A program made the translations under genes and the position numbers. Below are positions 1 to 5,726 of a DNA stretch of 5,748 nucleotides, in pieces. Location of the stretch: assembly GCA_945877525.1 (NCBI GenBank), contig CAMDVP010000197.1:1-5748 (forward strand). Reading direction: 5' to 3'. Numbering within the stretch: the first letter of the stretch is position 1; each line of letters opens with the position of its first letter. Under the pieces are notes generated by a model. That model saw nothing but the letters and a program-made list of their open reading frames with translations. It had not been told where the DNA came from and ran no database searches. This DNA is from an uncultured Clostridia bacterium. Its GTDB lineage: Bacteria > Bacillota > Clostridia > Christensenellales > Aristaeellaceae.

Positions 1-6
1 CGGGTT

Positions 7-53
7 GTCAGGGCAGCGCCCTGACCGGGAGTCCAGAGGGCAGCGCCCTCTGG
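7..53 (-). repeat. Tandem pair of GC-rich hairpins after the GH51 stop codon
   Basis: Two perfect inverted repeats share the core GGGCAGCGCCC (+ strand). The first has 8-bp arms at 7-14 and 18-25; the second has 9-bp arms at 33-41 and 45-53. Each has a 3-nt loop, AGC on + and GCT on -. The cores are offset by 27 bp and separated by the linker 26-32. Read on the minus strand, the second hairpin begins two bases after the GH51 stop. Neither is followed by a T-run, so they do not form a textbook intrinsic terminator. They could stabilise the mRNA 3' end, act in factor-dependent termination, or be a dispersed intergenic palindromic repeat of the kind common in high-GC clostridia. The repeat interpretation is an inference because only one copy of the pair is in view, and the element may continue past the window edge. 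Confidence 0.7.
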
Positions 54-55
54 CG

Positions 56-1507
56 TCACCCGACCGTAATTTCCACCACAGAGCAGGCAGGGAGACGAAG
101 CGTACTGCCTTCGATGCCGGTGAAGGGCTGGACGGACAGGGGCGCGCTGGCGAAGTCGTTGTAGGCGTCGAAAGCGCCGTGGAGGATGCGGCCGCGGGCA
201 CCGGCAAGGTTCAGGCCGTGGACGGCGAAGGCGGCTTCCTCGCGGTCGCTCAGGTTGGCGACGGTCAGGGTGGTCACGCCGTTCTTCTCGGAGGCGGAGG
301 CGATCACCTGGGGCATATGCCAGTCGCCTTCGCCCACTTCGTCCGACTGAACGAAGCAGTCCAGCTGCCTGCCGCCCTGATGCGCACGGTACAGGTCGAA
401 CACATGATAGGTGGGGGTCAGCACCATTTTGTCGCCCTCGGTGAGGATAACGGACTGCAGCACGTTGACAGTCTGGGCCAGGTTGGCCATGACCACGCGG
501 TCGCAGTGGGCCATGAACACATTCAGGGTGATGGCAGCCACCATGGCGTCGCGCATGGTGTTCTGCTGGTAGAGGAAGCCGGGGTTGGTGCCGGGCTCCA
601 CGTCATACCATGCGCCCCATTCGTCCACGATCAGGCCTACGCGATGCTCGGGGTCGTAGCGATCCATGATCTGGCTGTGGCGGGTGACCAGTTCCTCCAT
701 GCGGGCGGCGCGAACAAGGGTCTTGTAGTAGTCCGCGGTGGTGAAGCCGGTGGCGCTGCCCTTGTGATCCCAGGTATCGCCGCACAGAGTATAATAATGA
801 AGCGTCAGTGCATCCATGAAGCGGCCGGCGTTCTTCATCAGCACCTCGGTCCAGTTGTAGTCGTCCACGTTGGGGCCGCAGGCGATGCGGTACAGCTTGT
901 TGTCGCCATAGTTGCGGCAGTAGGTCTGATAGCGGCGGAACTCATCGGCGTAGTATTCGGGCCGCATGTTGCCGCCGCAGCCCCAGCTTTCGTTGCCCAC
1001 GCCCCAGAACTTCACGCCCCAGGGATCCTTGCGGCCGTTCGCCCAGCGCTTCTTGACCACGGTGGAGTCGCCCGCGGAGTTGAGGTATTCCACCCATTCG
1101 GCCATCTCGCGGATGGTGCCGCTGCCCACGTTGGCGTTGATGTAGGGCTCGCAGCCCAGCTGGTTGCACAGCTCAAGGAACTCGTGGGTGCCGAAGGAGT
1201 TGTCCTCCACCACGCCACCCCAGTGGGTGTTCACCATGCGCTTGCGGCCCTCCTGCGGGCCAATGCCGTCCTCCCAGTGATACTCGTCGGCAAAGCAGCC
1301 GCCGGGCCAGCGCAAAACCGGCACGCCGATCTTCTTGAGGGCCTGCACCACGTCGGCGCGCATGCCGTTCACATTGGGGATGGGGCTGTCCTTGCCCACA
1401 AACAGGCCCTGGTAAATGCAGCGCCCCAGGTGCTCGGAGAAGTGACCGAAGATGTTCTTGCTGATGGTGCCGCGGCTTCGGGCGGGGTTGATAAAGATGC
1501 TCTGCAT
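56..1507 (-). CDS. abfA: Alpha-L-arabinofuranosidase, glycoside hydrolase family 51
   Basis: Predicted retaining exo-enzyme (EC 3.2.1.55) releasing terminal alpha-L-arabinofuranose from arabino-oligosaccharides, arabinoxylan fragments, arabinan or glycoprotein glycans. The 483-residue length is normal for intracellular GH51 (about 490-510). The family architecture is visible: an N-terminal strand, a TIM barrel with FGHFSEHLGR (20-29) and RWPGG (66-70), the acid/base Glu173 in GVGNESW (169-175), the nucleophile Glu296 in VDEWGAWYD (294-302), and a C-terminal beta domain from about 385 ending in the VVEI strand. The 123-residue gap between the two glutamates is close to that of characterised GH51 enzymes. 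There is no signal peptide, so it should be cytoplasmic. The ATG has a good ribosome binding site 7 nt upstream. It is the second gene after GH127, 37 bp downstream with no terminator between, so it is probably co-transcribed. Family assignment is near certain; the natural linkage preference is not readable. Confidence 0.95.
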   Translation of the reverse strand: MQSIFINPARSRGTISKNIFGHFSEHLGRCIYQGLFVGKDSPIPNVNGMRADVVQALKKIGVPVLRWPGGCFADEYHWEDGIGPQEGRKRMVNTHWGGVVEDNSFGTHEFLELCNQLGCEPYINANVGSGTIREMAEWVEYLNSAGDSTVVKKRWANGRKDPWGVKFWGVGNESWGCGGNMRPEYYADEFRRYQTYCRNYGDNKLYRIACGPNVDDYNWTEVLMKNAGRFMDALTLHYYTLCGDTWDHKGSATGFTTADYYKTLVRAARMEELVTRHSQIMDRYDPEHRVGLIVDEWGAWYDVEPGTNPGFLYQQNTMRDAMVAAITLNVFMAHCDRVVMANLAQTVNVLQSVILTEGDKMVLTPTYHVFDLYRAHQGGRQLDCFVQSDEVGEGDWHMPQVIASASEKNGVTTLTVANLSDREEAAFAVHGLNLAGARGRILHGAFDAYNDFASAPLSVQPFTGIEGSTLRLPACSVVEITVG

Positions 1508-1514
1508 GCTGGTA

Positions 1515-1523
1515 TCTCCTTTT
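1515..1523 (-). promoter_or_regulatory. Ribosome binding site of the GH51 gene
   Basis: The minus strand reads AAAAGGAGA ending 7 nt before the ATG at 1507-1505. It lies in the 37-bp gap after the GH127 stop codon and supports the chosen start. No promoter or terminator is seen in this gap, consistent with one transcript for both genes. Confidence 0.85.
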
Positions 1524-1544
1524 CTTTTTTGATGATGATAAGGC

Positions 1545-3449
1545 TTACGCCTTGCGAACCCAGACGGTCATTTCACCCTTGCCCCGGTTACCCCAGGCAT
1601 AGTAGGGGACAAAGGTCAGCGTGGCGGGAGACTGAATGGGCGCGCCGTCGTCGTAGAGCGCCGCACTGGTGGTTTCCCGCAGGCCCTGGCAGGTGATGAC
1701 GTTCACGCCGCACAGCAATTCGGGATCGAAGCGGACGGTGCTGCTGCCGCAGCGGACGGACAGGTTCCACAATTCGGGGCCGTTGTCCTTTTCCTCCAGG
1801 CAGTAGACCAGCGGCCCGCAGGTGACGGCCACCTTGCCCACATAGTTGGGGGTGTGCTGGCTGGCGTGCATGAAGCGAACCTCCATGGGGAAGTCCAGGG
1901 TGACGGCGTCCCCGGAAACGAAGGCACGCTCCAGCAGGGCGTAGCCGTTTTCCACAGGAAGGGAAACGGTTTCACCGTTCAGGGTGATGGTATGCTCCCT
2001 GGCCCAGCCGGGAACGCGCAGGGCCAGACGATGTGCGCCGGGCTTGACGGAGCGCACCGTCAGGGTGACGCGGCCGTCCCAGGGGAAGCCGGATTCCATA
2101 TCCAGGGTGATATCCTGCGCGTTCAGCGTGGAGGATACATACTGGTCGATGTACAGCGTGCCGTCGCCCTGGGCGCACAGGTACTGTCCCAGCCCGGTGA
2201 GGGTGCGCAGCACGTTGGGCGGGCAGCAGGCGCAGCCGAACCAGCCCTGGCGCTCGTCGTCAATCTGCATGTCCTGGCGATGCTCGCAGCGCTGGGGCCA
2301 TACCTCCAGCGGATTCATGTAGAAGTATTTCGTGCCGTCCAGCGACACGCCGGAGAGAATGCCGTTGTACAGCGCGCGCTCTACCACGTCGCCATAGCGG
2401 CCGTTGGGACGGACGCGGCCCATGCGCACCGCCGTCATGATGAGGGAGATGGATGCGCAGGTTTCGTTGTAGCAGCGTTCCGGGGGCAGGTCGTAGTCGA
2501 TGGTGAAGGCCTCGCCCACATGGGTGGCGCCCACGCCGCCGGTGATGTACATCTGCCTGTCAACGATGTTGTCCAGCACCCGGGAGGCGGCGTCTACCAG
2601 GGTATGGTCGCCGCTTCGGCCGCCCACCTCCGTCATGCCGGCCAGCAGGTATCCCTGGCGCACCGCGTGGCCCACCGCCACGGTTTGCTCGCGGACGGGC
2701 ACATGGGCCTGGTGATACATGAAGGTTGGCAGATGATCCCAGCCCATTTCAGGCTTGCCGCCCCGGGCGTAGGCCTCCTGGGCGAAGTAGTTGGGCGTCT
2801 GTCCCCGGGCGTCCAGGAAATAGGCCGCCAGGCGCAGGTAACGCTCGCAGCCGGTGGCTTCGTACAGCCGGGCCAGGCCCAACTCAACCTCCTCATGGCC
2901 GGGGCAGCCGTGCTTCTGGCTTTCGCCGGGGCCGAACTCGCGGTCCAGGCAGTCGGCAAAGCGGCAGGCGATGTCCAGCAGGGCCCTTTTGCCCGTGGCG
3001 GCATAATAGGCCGCGGCGGCCTCGAACATGTGGCCCGCCACATACAACTCGTGATTGTCCCGCAGGTTGGTGAAGCGTTTGTCCAGGCCGTTGAGGATAT
3101 AGTAGGTGTCCAGATAGCCGTCGCTCTGCTGAGCCTTGCCGGCCAGGTCGATCACCTCGTCGGCCTCGGCCTCCAGGGCGGGGTCAGGATGGGTGGCCAG
3201 GGAGTAGGCTACGCCCTCCACCCATTTCCACAAATCGCTGTCCTGAAAGCAGAAGCCGTGGAATTCTCCCTTTTCAAGGCCTGCGGCAATGCGGAAGTTC
3301 TCCACGCAATGGCTTGGAGCCACGCCGGGAATCCGATCGTTGAGGGCGTTCCACATGTAAGGAATGGCGGTGTCGCGCGCCATGGCGATTCGGGAGGAAA
3401 AAAACGCGTCGTGAATATCGATGCTTTTTAGGGACAGGGGCTGGAGCAT
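1545..3449 (-). CDS. Beta-L-arabinofuranosidase, glycoside hydrolase family 127
   Basis: Predicted retaining beta-L-arabinofuranosidase (HypBA1-like, EC 3.2.1.185), which in characterised members cleaves beta-1,2-linked L-arabinofuranose from hydroxyproline-linked or other plant arabino-oligosaccharides. With the start at 3449 the protein has 634 residues, close to HypBA1 (658). An (alpha/alpha)6 catalytic domain covers roughly the first 430 residues and beta-sandwich domains follow. The unusual catalytic set is intact: Glu313 in HVGEAF, Glu329 and Cys331 in YNETCA, and the pair Cys408-Cys409 in CACCPPN. From recalled HypBA1 numbering (E322, E338, C340, C417, C418) all five are offset by exactly 9, so the zinc-thiolate site with nucleophile Cys408 should be functional. 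The frame stays open to 3638, but that extension crosses the promoter; the ATG at 3449 has AAGGAGG upstream. No signal peptide. First gene of the leftward operon, before GH51. Some GH127 members act on aceric acid in RG-II, so the substrate is inferred. Confidence 0.93.
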   Translation of the reverse strand: MLQPLSLKSIDIHDAFFSSRIAMARDTAIPYMWNALNDRIPGVAPSHCVENFRIAAGLEKGEFHGFCFQDSDLWKWVEGVAYSLATHPDPALEAEADEVIDLAGKAQQSDGYLDTYYILNGLDKRFTNLRDNHELYVAGHMFEAAAAYYAATGKRALLDIACRFADCLDREFGPGESQKHGCPGHEEVELGLARLYEATGCERYLRLAAYFLDARGQTPNYFAQEAYARGGKPEMGWDHLPTFMYHQAHVPVREQTVAVGHAVRQGYLLAGMTEVGGRSGDHTLVDAASRVLDNIVDRQMYITGGVGATHVGEAFTIDYDLPPERCYNETCASISLIMTAVRMGRVRPNGRYGDVVERALYNGILSGVSLDGTKYFYMNPLEVWPQRCEHRQDMQIDDERQGWFGCACCPPNVLRTLTGLGQYLCAQGDGTLYIDQYVSSTLNAQDITLDMESGFPWDGRVTLTVRSVKPGAHRLALRVPGWAREHTITLNGETVSLPVENGYALLERAFVSGDAVTLDFPMEVRFMHASQHTPNYVGKVAVTCGPLVYCLEEKDNGPELWNLSVRCGSSTVRFDPELLCGVNVITCQGLRETTSAALYDDGAPIQSPATLTFVPYYAWGNRGKGEMTVWVRKA

Positions 3450-3459
3450 GGGGATGATA

Positions 3460-3466
3460 CCTCCTT
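3460..3466 (-). promoter_or_regulatory. Ribosome binding site fixing the GH127 start
   Basis: The minus strand carries AAGGAGG, 10 nt before the ATG at 3449-3447. It lies downstream of the predicted leftward promoter. It therefore selects this start over the upstream in-frame ATG at 3638, which would add 63 residues with no family similarity and lies upstream of the promoter. Confidence 0.85.
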
Positions 3467-3485
3467 GATTTTGCCTGATGACAGC

Positions 3486-3514
3486 ATTATAGCATGGCTT
3501 GCGGCGCGGGAAAA
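3486..3514 (-). promoter_or_regulatory. Predicted sigma-A promoter for the GH127-GH51 operon
   Basis: The minus strand has a consensus -10 box TATAAT at 3491-3486, preceded by TG plus one base (3494-3492), which makes it an extended -10. The best -35 at 17-bp spacing is TTTTCC (3514-3509), a weak match, as is usual for extended -10 promoters. Transcription would start near 3479, leaving a leader of about 30 nt that contains the ribosome binding site. Confidence 0.7.
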
Positions 3515-3541
3515 GATAGGAAATGACGGATGAGAGGAAAA

Positions 3542-3556
3542 AATGTCGCGGGCATT
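3542..3556. promoter_or_regulatory. Possible operator: imperfect palindrome touching the rightward -35
   Basis: The sequence AATGTCGCGGGCATT has perfect outer 4-bp arms (AATG/CATT) and a partly symmetric CG-rich centre. It overlaps the first two bases of the rightward -35 box, where a repressor would block polymerase. A CG-centred palindrome would be compatible with a LacI-type regulator, but it does not match the catabolite repression (cre) consensus well and symmetry this short can arise by chance. Tentative. Confidence 0.22.
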
Positions 3557-3583
3557 GAAGGATAGGGAGGAAGATGGTATAAT
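3555..3583 (+). promoter_or_regulatory. Predicted sigma-A promoter for the GH27-SGNH operon
   Basis: A -35 box TTGAAG (3555-3560) and a perfect -10 box TATAAT (3578-3583) are separated by the ideal 17 bp. Transcription would start near 3590, giving a leader of about 26 nt before the start codon at 3616. The -35 box lies about 40 bp from the -35 of the opposing promoter, so the two back-to-back promoters could be controlled by one regulator bound between them. Confidence 0.8.
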
Positions 3584-3600
3584 GCCGGTACAGACTGCCG

Positions 3601-3606
3601 AGGAGG
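3601..3606 (+). promoter_or_regulatory. Ribosome binding site deciding the GH27 start
   Basis: AGGAGG directly abuts an in-frame ATG at 3607, which leaves no spacer for initiation there. The next in-frame ATG, at 3616, has a 9-nt spacer and opens the protein just before the conserved PPMGWNSW motif. Start 3616 is therefore preferred, shortening the protein by three residues. Confidence 0.8.
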
Positions 3607-3615
3607 ATGAATCGA

Positions 3616-4863
3616 ATGAGAGCCTTTACCCCGCCCATGGGCTGGAACAGCTGGGACTGCTATGGCGCCGCGGTGAATGAGGAAACCGTGCGCCGCAATG
3701 CCGACTACATGGCCGCGCATCTGAAGGAATACGGCTGGGAGTATGTGGTGGTGGACATCCAGTGGTATCAGCCAACTGCTTCCACCCACGAATACGAGCC
3801 CTTTGCGCCCCTGTGCATGGACGAGTACGGCCGCCTGCTGCCGGCGGAAAACCGCTTTCCCAGCGCGAAGGGCGGCGCAGGCTTCGGCCCCCTGGCGGAC
3901 TATGTGCACAGCCTGGGGCTGAAATTCGGCATTCACATCATGCGCGGCCTGCCCCGCATGGCGGCGCACCGGAAGCTCCCGATCCTGGGTGCGGACAAAA
4001 CCTGCGCCGACGTGGCTGCCCCCAACTCCATCTGCGCCTGGAATCCCGACATGTACGGTCTCAAGTGCGACCTTCCCGAGGCACGGGCCTATTACGACAG
4101 CATCTTCCGCCTGTATGCCTCCTGGGGGGTGGATTTCGTCAAGTGCGACGACATCGCCCGGGAATATCCCCGCTGCCGCCGGGAAATCGAAGTCATCTCC
4201 GACGCCTGCCGCGACTGCGGACGGGACATCGTGCTGAGCCTGTCTCCCGGCCCCGCGCCGGTGGAGCAGGCGGAGCATCTCAAGACGTATGCCAACATGT
4301 GGCGCATTACCGACGACTTCTGGGACGAGTGGCGGCTGCTCAAGGGCATGTTTGAGCGGGCGGAGAAGTGGTGCATCCATGCCGGCCCCGGCCACTGGCC
4401 CGACGCCGACATGCTGCCCCTGGGCGCGCTGCGGCAGGACTACGACCCCAACGATTGGACGAATTTTACCCGTGAGGAGCAGCGCACCATGATGACGCTG
4501 TGGTGCATGATGCGCTCGCCCCTGATGATCGGCGCGGAGATGACCAAGCTGGACGGCTTCACCCTGGGGCTTCTGACCAACAGGGCCGTGCTGGACATGG
4601 AGACAAAGACCTGGTGCGCCCATCCGCTGTATACCACGGAGGAGAAGGCGGCGTGGATTGCCCCGCGCAAGGACGGGCAGGGCGTATATGTGGCGCTGTT
4701 CAACCTCAGCGACGAAAAGCGCACCATGAGCCTGAGCGCTGAAGAAGCCGGGTTGACGGGCATTGCCTATGCCCGGGAGCTGTGGACGGACAGCGTGACC
4801 ATGGCGCTGACGGCGGAGCTGGCCCCCCACGATGCGGCGGTGTGGCTGGTGCGGGAGGCATAA
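3616..4863 (+). CDS. GH27 glycoside hydrolase; alpha-galactosidase fold, possibly a beta-L-arabinopyranosidase
   Basis: Clan GH-D retaining enzyme of 415 residues with a (beta/alpha)8 barrel (about 1-320) and a C-terminal beta domain. GH27 landmarks in order are PPMGWNSW (6-13), VVVDIQW (44-50), FVKCDD (174-179) with nucleophile Asp178, MWRITDDFWDEW (228-239) with acid/base Asp234, GPGHWPDADML (257-267) and MRSPLMIGAEM (299-309). No signal peptide, so predicted cytoplasmic. Aligned by eye to human alpha-galactosidase A, the second Asp of the IDDCW motif, which contacts the galactose 4/6-hydroxyl side, is Ile48, and Glu203, which contacts the 2-hydroxyl, falls on Ser210 in a rewritten SLSPGP loop. 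From memory, the GH27 beta-L-arabinopyranosidase of Streptomyces avermitilis has Ile in place of an active-site Asp. The arabinosidase neighbours suggest the same activity here, but alpha-galactosidase cannot be excluded. First gene of the rightward operon. Confidence 0.9.
   Translation: MRAFTPPMGWNSWDCYGAAVNEETVRRNADYMAAHLKEYGWEYVVVDIQWYQPTASTHEYEPFAPLCMDEYGRLLPAENRFPSAKGGAGFGPLADYVHSLGLKFGIHIMRGLPRMAAHRKLPILGADKTCADVAAPNSICAWNPDMYGLKCDLPEARAYYDSIFRLYASWGVDFVKCDDIAREYPRCRREIEVISDACRDCGRDIVLSLSPGPAPVEQAEHLKTYANMWRITDDFWDEWRLLKGMFERAEKWCIHAGPGHWPDADMLPLGALRQDYDPNDWTNFTREEQRTMMTLWCMMRSPLMIGAEMTKLDGFTLGLLTNRAVLDMETKTWCAHPLYTTEEKAAWIAPRKDGQGVYVALFNLSDEKRTMSLSAEEAGLTGIAYARELWTDSVTMALTAELAPHDAAVWLVREA
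4853..4858 (+). promoter_or_regulatory. Ribosome binding site of the SGNH gene, inside the GH27 coding end
   Basis: GGGAGG lies within the last codons of the GH27 gene, 9 nt before the ATG at 4868. It supports this start over an in-frame upstream ATG at 4832 that would overlap GH27 and add 12 residues before the GDSI block. The GH27 stop is only 4 nt from this start, which favours translational coupling. Confidence 0.75.
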
Positions 4864-4867
4864 GGCC

Positions 4868-5647
4868 ATGGCGGACACGCACCTGACGGGCAGGCGTTTT
4901 GCCTGCCTGGGGGACAGCATCACCAGCGACCAGGTGACCGGCATCGGCACCCTGGTGGCGCAAAAGCTCGGCATGACGCTGACGGGCAACTTTGCCTGTG
5001 GCTACGCAACCTGCTCGGACTGGCATGAAGGGAAGAAGAACATCACGCCGGCCACGCTTGCTGTGCCTCCCAATACCAACACCCCCGACAATGTGCTTTC
5101 CAACCAGGTGCGCCGCCTGCTGGCCGCTGCCGCACCCCTGGGGAAAACGGTGCGCTGGCGGCATCCGGCACAGGGCGAATACTTTCTTGACCCGGCTGTG
5201 GGGCTGGGCCTGGGCGGAAAGGCCCCGGAGGTCATCTACATCGCCATCTCCACCAATGACGGCAACAACCCCTGCAACGCCGTGACGGATGACGCGGAAA
5301 CCGTGCTGGCTGAGCCTTACGGTGCGCTTGACCGCACAAGCATTGCTTCGGCCCTTCGGTGGGCGGTGGAAACGCTGCAGTGCGCCTTTCCCTATGCACA
5401 GCTGTTTGTAGCAACGCCGCTGCAAACCTGGACGGATCAGCCCTGGATGAGCTATGAAAGCACCCGGCTGAAGCGGGACGTCATTGTCCGCGTATGCCGG
5501 GAGATGGGTGTGAAGGTGATTGACAGCTTCTATGAGAGCGGCTTTTCCCGCCTGATTGCCAGGGAGCACGGCGAGGTGCATCCCGACGAGGGCTGGAAGG
5601 AGAACATTGCTGCCTTCGTGGCGGCACAGATTCTTGCAAAATGCTGA
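4868..5647 (+). CDS. SGNH/GDSL-family hydrolase, probable carbohydrate deacylase
   Basis: A 259-residue single-domain protein of the SGNH superfamily, whose members hydrolyse acetyl or acyl esters, often on plant polysaccharides. Block I is LGDSIT (14-19) with nucleophile Ser17. Block II is NFACGYAT (41-48) with Gly45. Block III is ISTNDGN (127-133) with Asn130. The C-terminal block is GEVHPDEGW (235-243) with His238. The position three residues before this His, normally the triad Asp (DxxH), is Gly235, with Glu236 next to it, so the triad may be a dyad or use another acid. Block III has Ser-Thr-Asn-Asp rather than the commoner Gly-x-Asn-Asp. No signal peptide, so it probably acts in the cytoplasm on imported, acetylated oligosaccharides. 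It follows GH27 by 4 bp and is probably translationally coupled. The deacylase role is inferred from family and context; the substrate is unknown. Confidence 0.85.
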   Translation: MADTHLTGRRFACLGDSITSDQVTGIGTLVAQKLGMTLTGNFACGYATCSDWHEGKKNITPATLAVPPNTNTPDNVLSNQVRRLLAAAAPLGKTVRWRHPAQGEYFLDPAVGLGLGGKAPEVIYIAISTNDGNNPCNAVTDDAETVLAEPYGALDRTSIASALRWAVETLQCAFPYAQLFVATPLQTWTDQPWMSYESTRLKRDVIVRVCREMGVKVIDSFYESGFSRLIAREHGEVHPDEGWKENIAAFVAAQILAKC

Positions 5648-5662
5648 TATATTCCCGGAAAG

Positions 5663-5688
5663 GAACGGCCGGATGAACTGGGCCGTTC
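5663..5688 (+). terminator. Hairpin downstream of the SGNH gene, no T-run
   Basis: Perfect 8-bp arms GAACGGCC (5663-5670) and GGCCGTTC (5681-5688) enclose a 10-nt loop, 15 nt after the stop codon. The following bases (TCAGAGTG) are not T-rich, so it is unlikely to terminate alone. It could protect the 3' end or assist the stronger hairpin just downstream. Confidence 0.5.
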
Positions 5689-5696
5689 TCAGAGTG

Positions 5697-5726
5697 TCAA
5701 AAAAGTGGCTGCGGCCACTTTTTTGA
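5697..5726. terminator. Bidirectional intrinsic terminator
   Basis: A perfect 13-bp inverted repeat has arms 5697-5709 and 5714-5726 and a 4-nt loop TGCG. The GTGGC/GCCAC core is flanked by six A on the left and six T on the right, so the RNA from either strand is a GC stem followed by a U-run. It ends the GH27-SGNH transcript and would also stop any convergent transcript from the right. The last 22 bp of the window (5727-5748) contain AAGGAGG at 5728-5734 but no ATG or GTG start codon before the edge. Confidence 0.9.

Noticed and set aside
5..1696. 563-codon open frame on the + strand opposite the GH51 gene
   Set aside because: Antisense shadow of a GC-rich gene. The translation is low-complexity, rich in Ala, Gly, Val and His, without any domain motif, and it runs through the hairpin repeat and the intergenic gap.
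1854..3431. 525-codon + strand frame opposite the GH127 gene
   Set aside because: Same cause: biased third positions keep the opposite frame free of stops. There is no ribosome binding site or recognisable family, while the minus strand carries all GH127 catalytic residues.
3588..3602. CGG...CCG near-palindrome between the rightward -10 and the ribosome binding site, considered as an operator
   Set aside because: Only the outer three base pairs and scattered inner positions are symmetric; too weak to call.
3450..3638. N-terminal extension of GH127 to an ATG at 3638
   Set aside because: The added 63 residues lie upstream of the ribosome binding site and across the predicted leftward promoter, and they overlap the start of the divergent GH27 gene.
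3487..4989. 500-codon minus-strand frame opposite GH27
   Set aside because: Composition-driven shadow running through the rightward promoter and into the SGNH gene, with no motif; the + strand holds a complete GH27 protein.
4706..5581. 291-codon minus-strand frame opposite the SGNH gene
   Set aside because: Spans the GH27/SGNH junction antisense, has no family features and no convincing start signal.
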